From assembly GCF_014207185.1 (NCBI RefSeq), contig NZ_JACHCP010000004.1, positions 124,001 to 188,000 of the forward strand: 64,000 nucleotides of DNA, given 5' to 3'. Position numbers and translations under genes: made by a program. Source of the DNA: Rhodanobacter sp. A1T4. GTDB lineage: Bacteria > Pseudomonadota > Gammaproteobacteria > Xanthomonadales > Rhodanobacteraceae. The notes beneath the pieces were generated by a model. It was given only the letters and a program-made list of their open reading frames with translations. It searched no databases and was not told the origin of the DNA. Every line of letters begins with the position of its first letter. Position 1 is the first letter of the stretch. This document shows, in pieces, positions 56,406 to 64,000 of the stretch.

Positions 56406-57341
56406 ATGACCAAGCCCCAGCTTCTAATCGACACCGACCCCGGCGTGGACGACGCGCTCGCTATCCTCATGGCGCACGCACATGCCGATGTTGCGGGCCT
56501 GAGCATCGCTGCAGGCAATGTCGGCCTGGGCCATACCGTGCGTAACGCACGCACCCTTGTTGATCTGCTGGATGCCGCGACACCCATCTTTGCCGGTTGC
56601 GCCACACCGTTGGTCCGTGCACCGGAAGAAGACGCGGCATTTGTGCACGGTCAGGATGGTTTTGGTGATGTGGGATTTGCGTCGCCACGAGCCATGCCTG
56701 CGGATGAGCCCGCCGCGCTCGCATTGCTGCGTCTCACCCGCGAACGGCCGGGTGAGCTGACACTCGTCGCGCTGGCGCCGTTGACGAACCTGGCGTTGGC
56801 GCTGCGGATCGATCCCAGCTTGCCCGAGCGGGTTGCCCGGCTGGTGATCATGGGTGGCGCGGTCACCGGTCACGGCAATACCGGCAAGGTGCCGGCCGAG
56901 TTCAATATTGGCTTCGACCCGGAGGCGGCGCATGTGGTGTTCGAGGCGTTTCCACAGTTCGAGCTGGTCGACTGGGAGGCCACGTTGCGGCATGCGTTTG
57001 ACGACGCAGAGTTTGAGGACTGGTTGAAGGCCGGTGATCAGCGCGCAAAGTTTTACGACAGCATTGTGGGTACCGCACGTGCCTACAACCTGACGCACGG
57101 GCGGCAAGGCGTCATTGCCGCCGACGCGCTGGCGATGGCTGTGGCCATCGATCCGTCGATCGTCACCCGTCGCGAAAAGCGTGCGGTTTCGGTTGAGCTC
57201 GACGGGCGTCTGACCCGCGGCGCTACCGTGGTTGATTGGGCTGGCCGACTTGGCCGGCCGATCAACGCCGACATCGTGCTGGAGGTCGATCAGGCCCGCT
57301 TTGCCGCTATGGTACGGCGTGCCTTGGGCGTCGTCGTTTGA
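56406..57341 (+). CDS. Nucleoside hydrolase (IUNH family)
   Basis: A 311-residue nucleoside hydrolase, which frees the base from ribonucleosides for salvage. The calcium-binding signature LIDTDPGVDDALAILMA is at the N-terminus, VALAPLTNLALALRIDP in the middle, and the EFNIGFDPEAAHVVFEA segment contributes further active-site residues. Specificity (purine, pyrimidine or inosine/uridine) cannot be told. It stands alone between recG and rpmE2. Confidence 0.92.
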   Translation: MTKPQLLIDTDPGVDDALAILMAHAHADVAGLSIAAGNVGLGHTVRNARTLVDLLDAATPIFAGCATPLVRAPEEDAAFVHGQDGFGDVGFASPRAMPADEPAALALLRLTRERPGELTLVALAPLTNLALALRIDPSLPERVARLVIMGGAVTGHGNTGKVPAEFNIGFDPEAAHVVFEAFPQFELVDWEATLRHAFDDAEFEDWLKAGDQRAKFYDSIVGTARAYNLTHGRQGVIAADALAMAVAIDPSIVTRREKRAVSVELDGRLTRGATVVDWAGRLGRPINADIVLEVDQARFAAMVRRALGVVV

Positions 57342-57359
57342 GGCGGACAAGCTCCGGGG

Positions 57360-57389
57360 TTGCAGTGACGGGCAAACGACCGTTACAAT
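57360..57389 (+). promoter_or_regulatory. Predicted promoter for rpmE2
   Basis: TTGCAG (57360-57365) and TACAAT (57384-57389) are 18 bases apart, about 34 bases before the rpmE2 start codon. The location and spacing are good; I see no clear zinc-regulator site. Confidence 0.5.
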
Positions 57390-57422
57390 ACCGCTCTTGT
57401 TTCCATCGCTTTAGAGTCTGTC

Positions 57423-57677
57423 ATGAAGCCTGATATCCATCCGAACAACAAAGCGGTCGTTTTCCAGGACCTGTCGTCCGACTTCGCGTTTCTGACCAAG
57501 TCGACCATGTCCAGCAAGGAAACCATCAAGTGGGAAGACGGCAACGAGTACCCGCTGATCAAGGTGGATATCTCCAGCCACTCGCACCCGTTTTACACCG
57601 GCAAGCAGAAGACGCTTGACGTTGGCGGCCGCGTGGACAAGTTCCGTCGCCGCTATGCGGGTTCGACAAAAGAATAA
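57423..57677 (+). CDS. rpmE2: 50S ribosomal protein L31 type B
   Basis: This 84-residue L31 starts [20 protein letters not shown] and lacks the zinc-binding Cys pairs of the type A protein, so it is the zinc-independent paralogue. The conserved [28 protein letters not shown] follows. In many bacteria type B L31 replaces type A when zinc is scarce. It is a single gene with its own terminator. Confidence 0.95.
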   Translation: MKPDIHPNNKAVVFQDLSSDFAFLTKSTMSSKETIKWEDGNEYPLIKVDISSHSHPFYTGKQKTLDVGGRVDKFRRRYAGSTKE

Positions 57678-57726
57678 TTCGCTGTCGGGCCGTCTCCATT
57701 GAAAGGCCTGCAGATACGATTCGAGA

Positions 57727-57762
57727 TACGGGGTGAGCGCAGGCTTGCCCCGTATTTTTTTG
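57727..57762 (+). terminator. Rho-independent terminator after rpmE2
   Basis: ATACGGGG / CCCCGTAT (57727-57734 and 57749-57756) form a perfect 8-bp stem with a 14-base loop, followed by a run of Ts. Confidence 0.88.
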
Positions 57763-57948
57763 TGCTCGCTGAGCTCCCATTCGCGATCGAATGTTCACAA
57801 GGCCTTATGCGATAATTCGCGTTGAACAACGCCCAGGCGTTCGAAGCACCGCATGCTTTCCCCGGCATGCAAACCAAGCATTCCCCTCGCCGACCGGTGT
57901 CGCCCCAGCGGCTGCTCCTGGTGGTGATCCACATGTAAGGAGATTCCC

Positions 57949-59244
57949 GTGTCCGATACCAAGATCGTCAAGCTGGTGGATGAGTCGAACCAGCGCAGTA
58001 GTGAGCTGCCATTGATCAGCGGCACGCTTGGGCCCGCGTGCATCGACATCGGTACGCTTTACAAGGACACCGGGCACTTCACCTACGATCCCGGCTACGG
58101 CAGTACCGCCAGCACCAAGAGCGCGATCACGTATATCGATGGTGACGAGGGCGTGCTGTTGTATCGCGGTTATCCGATCGACCAGCTGGCAGAAAAATCC
58201 AGCTTCCTCGAAGTGTCCTATCTGCTGCTCAACGGCGAGCTGCCGACCAAGGCCGAGTTCGACGCGTTCGACCACGAGATCACGCATCACACGATGATGC
58301 ACGAGTCGCAGAAGAATTTTTTCCAGGGTTTCCACCACGATGCGCATCCGATGGCCATGCTGGCGGCTTCGGTGGCGTCGCTGTCGGCGTTCTATCATGA
58401 CGATCTGGATGTCGATGACCCGGCCGATCGCAAACTCGCGGCGATTCGCCTGATTGCGAAGATGCCGACCATTGCCGCGTCCTGCTATCGCTATTCGATC
58501 GGCTGGCCTGCCCGCTACCCGCGCAACAACCTCGCCTACGTCGACCGCTTCCTGCACATGATGTTCGAAGTGCCAAGTGAGCCGCTGGAGATGAGTCCGG
58601 TGGCAGCGAAAGCACTCGATCTACTGTTTATCCTGCATGCCGACCACGAGCAGAATGCCTCGACGTCGACTGTTCGACTGGTCGGTTCCACCGGTGCGAA
58701 TCCTTACGCCTCCATTGCCGCTGGCATTACCGCTTTGTGGGGTCCAGCGCATGGTGGCGCCAACGAAGCGGTGCTGAAGCAGCTGAAGGAAATCGGCACA
58801 CCAGACAAGGTCGAGACTGCCGTCAAACGCGCCAAGGACAAGAATGACAGCTTCCGCCTGATGGGCTTCGGCCATCGCGTTTACAAGAACTTCGACCCGC
58901 GCGCGAAGATCATCCGCGAAATGTGCCACAAGGTGCTCGAGGAACTGGGCGTCAACGATCCCCTGCTCGATGTGGCGATGAAGCTGGAAGAAGCGGCGCT
59001 GAAGGACGATTATTTCGTCGAGCGCAAGCTCTACCCGAACGTTGATTTCTATTCCGGCATCATCTACAAGGCGCTGGGCATTCCGACCGAAATGTTTACG
59101 GTGATGTTCGCCATCGCGCGGACCTCCGGCTGGATTGCTCACTGGATCGAGCAGCACGAAACACCCGGATCGCGTATCGGTCGTCCGCGCCAGATCTATA
59201 CCGGTGCCGACGTGCGTGACTATCTGCCGGAAGCGAAGCGCTAA
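57949..59244 (+). CDS. gltA: Citrate synthase
   Basis: Citrate synthase condenses oxaloacetate and acetyl-CoA into citrate, the entry step of the TCA cycle. The 431-residue type II (hexameric, NADH-regulated) form shows [39 protein letters not shown] with a catalytic His, [15 protein letters not shown] with another, and [16 protein letters not shown]. The start is a GTG at 57949 with an AAGGAG site eight bases upstream. A strong terminator follows 36 bases after the stop. Confidence 0.96.
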   Translation: MSDTKIVKLVDESNQRSSELPLISGTLGPACIDIGTLYKDTGHFTYDPGYGSTASTKSAITYIDGDEGVLLYRGYPIDQLAEKSSFLEVSYLLLNGELPTKAEFDAFDHEITHHTMMHESQKNFFQGFHHDAHPMAMLAASVASLSAFYHDDLDVDDPADRKLAAIRLIAKMPTIAASCYRYSIGWPARYPRNNLAYVDRFLHMMFEVPSEPLEMSPVAAKALDLLFILHADHEQNASTSTVRLVGSTGANPYASIAAGITALWGPAHGGANEAVLKQLKEIGTPDKVETAVKRAKDKNDSFRLMGFGHRVYKNFDPRAKIIREMCHKVLEELGVNDPLLDVAMKLEEAALKDDYFVERKLYPNVDFYSGIIYKALGIPTEMFTVMFAIARTSGWIAHWIEQHETPGSRIGRPRQIYTGADVRDYLPEAKR

Positions 59245-59275
59245 GCCTGTCTGTTGCGCTCAATCGATAGGAAAG

Positions 59276-59309
59276 AAAAAGCCCGGGTTTATCCCGGGCT
59301 TTTTCTTTA
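59276..59309 (+). terminator. Rho-independent terminator after gltA
   Basis: A perfect 7-bp stem GCCCGGG / CCCGGGC (59281-59299) with a 5-base loop is preceded by AAAAA and followed by TTTTTCTTT. Confidence 0.92.
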
Positions 59310-59336
59310 GCGTCGCCAGATACGGCACGTCGACGG

Positions 59337-60011
59337 TCAGCGCAAGGCCGCCGACAGTCTCTGCTCGAACGCATCGTCATCGTTTTCCGCGAGCAGAATT
59401 TCCACCTGGGTAAGCGTCGCCCGCCGCATGGGCGTGTCATCGGCGCGCCGATCGAGCGGTGCCTGACGCAGGCTGTCGCGCGGCAGAACGGTGAGATCGA
59501 ACGGCAACTCGTCGGCGGCAAATAGCAACACGGGATATTCCGATTGCTCATCGCGTTTGGTTCGCAGCCGGCGGGTCTGTGTTTCGATCGGCACACCGTT
59601 GTCGAGCAGATATCGACCTACCGCATCGGGGTCATCGCTGAACACATGCAGACAAACGGCCGAGTGGGTATCAGCCGTACCTTCGAGCACGGCGCCGACC
59701 AGGCGCGGTTCGTACGCGGAGAGAAAACGCATAGCTTCGACCGCCGCTTCCCGACGCTGACGCAATGATCTTGGCTGACTATCGGCAAGAAACAGACGCT
59801 GATGCTCACGTAGCGCTTCTTCGATTTCCAGGTTACGTGGCAAGGCCTGTGTATCGAGAATGCCCAAGCGCTCGGCGGCCTTGAGCTTGGCATGGTGAAA
59901 GTCGCGGATGCCGTGCTCGCTCATCAAGCGAGCGGCTTCCTGGGCAATGCGCAAACGGCTGCGCTGTAGCCGGTCGTGCGCGTGGATGCGGTGGTGTTCG
60001 CCTCGGGACAT
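59337..60011 (-). CDS. Conserved hypothetical protein (gltA-mrcA interval)
   Basis: A 224-residue protein with an N-terminal basic helical part (HDRLQRSRLRIAQEAARLMSEHGIRDFHHAKLKAAERLGI) and a C-terminal alpha/beta part that includes EYPVLLFAADELPFDLTVLPRDSLRQAPL. The ATG at 60011 has a GAGGAG site. The C-terminal half resembles a nucleotidyltransferase-like arrangement only loosely, and I do not assign a function. It is convergent with gltA and shares a strand with mrcA, which ends 70 bases upstream of its start. Confidence 0.65.
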   Translation of the reverse strand: MSRGEHHRIHAHDRLQRSRLRIAQEAARLMSEHGIRDFHHAKLKAAERLGILDTQALPRNLEIEEALREHQRLFLADSQPRSLRQRREAAVEAMRFLSAYEPRLVGAVLEGTADTHSAVCLHVFSDDPDAVGRYLLDNGVPIETQTRRLRTKRDEQSEYPVLLFAADELPFDLTVLPRDSLRQAPLDRRADDTPMRRATLTQVEILLAENDDDAFEQRLSAALR

Positions 60012-60081
60012 GACACGCTCCTCATCGGTAGATTGCCTGCAGTGCGGCGCTATCTGGATGGCGACACGCTGCATGGGCGAT

Positions 60082-62610
60082 TTAGAAAATATCGTAGGCG
60101 TGCTGCTGGTCCTGTTCCTTCTGCTGAGTGGCCTGGGTACGCAGGCGGTCGACGTCCTCCACCTTGAAGATTTCGTTCATGCTGTTGGGGTCATCCGACG
60201 AGGTCGGCAAACCGCTGTCGCGGTTGATCAATACCGTACTGATCCCGGGCGGCATTGGCAACGTGTTCATGGGCAGGCCTTTCAGCACCTCGCCCATATA
60301 GTCCATCCAGATCGGCAGTGCGGCTTTGGCGCCAAACTCGCCATGACCCAGCGACGCGTAATCGTCGAAGCCAACCCATACCGCCGTGGAAAGATCGCCG
60401 TTGAAGCCGACGAACCAGGCATCGCGATGGTCGTTGGTGGAGCCGGTCTTGCCGGCCAGATCGGTCCGGTTGAGTGACTTCGCGGCTGAACCGGTGCCGC
60501 GCAGGATCACGTCCTTCATCAGTGAAGTGAGCAGATAGTCGTTACGAATGTCGATGACAAGCGGCGCCAGCACCGGAGGATGCGCATTCTGATTGTGCAC
60601 GTCGGCAGGCAAGACAGCGATGCCGACGCCATCGACGCTGCTGGCCGATGCAGGGGCTGCCGTGGTGGCTACCGGAACATCGTTGGCCGGCGTCTTGATC
60701 ATGTCGGCTGGCGGTGGTCCCGGGGGGCTCGTATCCAGCAGACGCTCCTGGCAGTCGCGACAGGCGCGGGCGGGATTGGCCACGTAAACCGGCTTGCCGC
60801 TGCGGTCGTCGATCTCACTGATGAAGTACGGCGTGACTAGGTAGCCGCCGTTGGCGAACACCGCGTAGCCACGCGCCATGCTCATCGGCGAAACCGACGC
60901 GGTGCCGAGTGCCATTGACAGGTTGGGTGGGATGGAGTCGAGCGAGAAGCCGAAGCGGGTGACGTAATCGCGTGCATAGCGAACGCCGATGGCATCGAGC
61001 AGACGTACAGAAACCAGATTCTTGGACTGCACCAACGCCTCGCGCAGACGCATCGGGCCAGCGAACTTTCCATCGTCGTTGGACGGCGTCCAGATGCCAC
61101 CGGGTCGCGATGGATCAGGCAATGCCAGCGGCGCGTCGTTGATGATCGATGCCGGCGTGAACCCGCGTTCGAACGCGGCCGAGTAGAAGTACGGCTTGAA
61201 ACTCGAGCCAGGCTGGCGTGCGGCCATCACGGCACGGTTGAATTTGCTCAGCGAGAAATTGAAGCCGCCGACCAGTGCACGGATTGAGCCGTCCTCCGGA
61301 TCGATCGAGGTCAATGCGGCCTGCGCACGGGGAATCTGGTCGAGCTGCCATTCGCCCTTTTCATCGCGAGAAAGGCGGATCACGTCACCGCGCTTGAGTA
61401 CCTTGCTGACCGTGGTCGGCGCCGCGCCAACACGATCGTCGTCGATATGCGGGCGTGCCCAGCTCATTGCGGCCAGTTCGAGTTTCGCGCTCTGGTGATC
61501 GGCCAGATAAACCGTGGCCTCGGTCGCGTCGGCAGCAGTGACCAGCCCCGGCTGCATGCCCGAGATGCTGAAATAGCTGGAGAGCACGCGGTCGTAATCG
61601 GCTTCTCCGGCATCGGCCGCCAGATCCTGATGCGCCTCCGGGCCGCGCCAACCATGACGGTGGTCATAGATGCCTAGCCCGTTGCGCAGTGCTTCCACGG
61701 CCGCCTTCTGACGATCGCTTTGCAGGGTGGTCTTGACGACATAGCCCTCGGTCAGCGCCTCGTTGCCCAGTCGATCCAGCGCCTGCCGACGTACCATTTC
61801 GGCGAGATAAGGGGCGTCGACCTCGATGGTTTGCTCGTGCGGGAAAGCGTGGTTCGGCTCATCGATCGCCTGTTGATAGACCGGCTGGGTGATGTAACCG
61901 TGCTTGAGCATCTCACCCAGCACCCAGTTCCTTCGGGCGATGCCGCGTGCGGGGCTGTTGATGGGGTTCACCACTGACGGCAGCTGGAAGGTCGAGGCCA
62001 GCATGGCGCACTCGGCCACCGTCAGCTGATCCAGCGTCTTGCCGTAGTAATACTCCGCGGCTGCACCAACGCCATAAGCGCGATGTCCGAGAAACATCTT
62101 GTTGAGATAGAGCTCGAGGATCTGGTCCTTGCTCAGCTCGTGCTCGATGCGCAGGGCGATGAAAATCTCGGTGAGCTTGCGCGAGTAGAGCTTTTCCGGA
62201 CTGAGGAAGATGTTGCGCGCCACCTGCTGGGTAATCGTCGAGCCGCCAGGGCCCTTGTCACCGCCGGTTGCGATGACGTGCCAGCCGGCACGGGCAAGAC
62301 CGTGCCAATCCACGCCAGGATGATGGTAAAAGTCGGCATCTTCAGCCGACAGCACCGCGTGCTTGAGCTGATCGGGAACATTGGCGATCGCTACCGGGAT
62401 GCGCCGGGTCTCGCCGAAACTGGCGATCAATTTGCCGTCTGCGCTCAGCACACGCAGCGGTACCTGCATGTGGTAGTCCTTCAGAACGGCTACGGCTGGA
62501 AGCCTTGGCGCGATCAACCAATACGCCACGCCAACCGCGATAACAGCAAGCAGCAGACCGGAAAAAGCCAGGATCAGAGCCCAGCGCAACAATCGCTTGA
62601 GAATTCGCAT
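60082..62610 (-). CDS. mrcA: Penicillin-binding protein 1A (bifunctional)
   Basis: PBP1A polymerises and crosslinks peptidoglycan. The 842 residues have an N-terminal membrane helix (LILAFSGLLLAVIAVGVAYWL) and a GT51 glycosyltransferase domain at about 55-230: SAEDADFYHHPGVDW (catalytic Glu), GGSTITQQVARNIFL and KMFLGHRAYGVGAAAEYYYGK. The transpeptidase domain is at about 430-760, with the nucleophile in PGSSFKP (SxxK), SKN in VQSKNLVSV, and KTG in AGKTGSTNDHRD. The gene is divergent from pilM, as in many gammaproteobacteria. The C-terminus is charged. Confidence 0.95.
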   Translation of the reverse strand: MRILKRLLRWALILAFSGLLLAVIAVGVAYWLIAPRLPAVAVLKDYHMQVPLRVLSADGKLIASFGETRRIPVAIANVPDQLKHAVLSAEDADFYHHPGVDWHGLARAGWHVIATGGDKGPGGSTITQQVARNIFLSPEKLYSRKLTEIFIALRIEHELSKDQILELYLNKMFLGHRAYGVGAAAEYYYGKTLDQLTVAECAMLASTFQLPSVVNPINSPARGIARRNWVLGEMLKHGYITQPVYQQAIDEPNHAFPHEQTIEVDAPYLAEMVRRQALDRLGNEALTEGYVVKTTLQSDRQKAAVEALRNGLGIYDHRHGWRGPEAHQDLAADAGEADYDRVLSSYFSISGMQPGLVTAADATEATVYLADHQSAKLELAAMSWARPHIDDDRVGAAPTTVSKVLKRGDVIRLSRDEKGEWQLDQIPRAQAALTSIDPEDGSIRALVGGFNFSLSKFNRAVMAARQPGSSFKPYFYSAAFERGFTPASIINDAPLALPDPSRPGGIWTPSNDDGKFAGPMRLREALVQSKNLVSVRLLDAIGVRYARDYVTRFGFSLDSIPPNLSMALGTASVSPMSMARGYAVFANGGYLVTPYFISEIDDRSGKPVYVANPARACRDCQERLLDTSPPGPPPADMIKTPANDVPVATTAAPASASSVDGVGIAVLPADVHNQNAHPPVLAPLVIDIRNDYLLTSLMKDVILRGTGSAAKSLNRTDLAGKTGSTNDHRDAWFVGFNGDLSTAVWVGFDDYASLGHGEFGAKAALPIWMDYMGEVLKGLPMNTLPMPPGISTVLINRDSGLPTSSDDPNSMNEIFKVEDVDRLRTQATQQKEQDQQHAYDIF

Positions 62611-62768
62611 GGTGTGGGGATAGCGAGACCTGAGTCAAAACATGCCAGAGTATAGATGTAGCAATATCCCCGAATGAGCACGTCGCCGCCAAGCAAGGCG
62701 CGCGCCAAACAAGGCAAGGTCGCAATTGTGGCGGACATCACGACAATTAGTTGAGAAAGTGCACGTAG

Positions 62769-63919
<1,151 letters not shown>

Positions 63920-63920
<1 letters not shown>

Positions 63921-64000
63921 TGGCACACGTCAACCTACTTCCGCATCGTGCTGCTCGACGCAAGCAGCGCGAACGCGAGTTCTACATTCAATTGGGCGTC
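63920..64000 (+). CDS. pilN: Type IV pilus assembly protein PilN, 5' part (runs off window)
   Basis: The first 27 codons are present. They start at the ATG at 63920 and read MAHVNLLPHRAARRKQ, the conserved cytoplasmic INLLPWR-like segment of PilN that contacts PilM. The membrane helix and periplasmic domain lie beyond the end of the window. Confidence 0.85.

Overview
The window is about 64 kb of a GC-rich gammaproteobacterial chromosome. The gene content points to the Xanthomonadales, most likely Rhodanobacteraceae (Dyella, Rhodanobacter or Luteibacter type). The lineage evidence is a Clp-type CRP/FNR regulator back to back with speD, coq7 next to rplM-rpsI, trpG-trpD-trpC without trpE, a cyd operon with CydP and CydX, a DUF1631 gene overlapping a PilZ gene, and an XVIPCD-type type IV secretion effector. 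The family assignment is an inference from gene content and synteny; no database search was possible.

Layout. Bases 1-9240 are core: a TPR-sulfotransferase, trpGDC with two overlapping downstream genes, clp/speD, coq7, rplM-rpsI and tRNA-Gln(CTG). Bases 9219-13948 are a small genomic island in the 3' end of that tRNA gene. It is bounded by a perfect 20-bp direct repeat of the tRNA 3' end, and a third, 17-bp copy lies inside. It carries a predicted lipoprotein plus XVIPCD effector pair, a lysozyme fragment, a PIN-like protein, a membrane-anchored unknown protein and structured repeats. No integrase gene is visible. Bases 14067-26278 form a fatty-acid/CoA catabolic region: a five-gene beta-oxidation operon facing an IclR regulator, then an acyl-CoA ligase, a thioesterase and a zinc alcohol dehydrogenase, with a 208-bp terminal-inverted-repeat element between the IclR and ligase genes.

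Bases 26291-42623 are housekeeping: MAPEG, rpiA, EVE, fau, 6S RNA, zapA and a ZapB-like gene, then ygfB-pepP, the cyd bd-oxidase operon (including the 46-aa cydX), pepQ, PilZ-DUF1631, rph-rdgB-hemW and yicC. Between yicC and gmk lies an accessory secreted-protein gene with an AT-rich upstream region. Between gmk and rpoZ lie a broken AAA ATPase gene and the Mla phospholipid-transport genes (mlaFEDCB with a convergent mlaA). Then follow rpoZ-spoT-ridA-recG, a nucleoside hydrolase, rpmE2, gltA, an unknown gene, mrcA, and the start of the pilMN type IV pilus operon, where the window ends inside pilN.

Several operons use 4-base start/stop overlaps (ATGA or GTGA), which argues for translational coupling. 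The parts most worth following up are the tRNA-Gln island with its orphan effector/immunity pair and nested attachment scars, the terminal-inverted-repeat element, the acyl-CoA dehydrogenase pair lacking the usual catalytic glutamate, and the AT-rich insertion between yicC and gmk.
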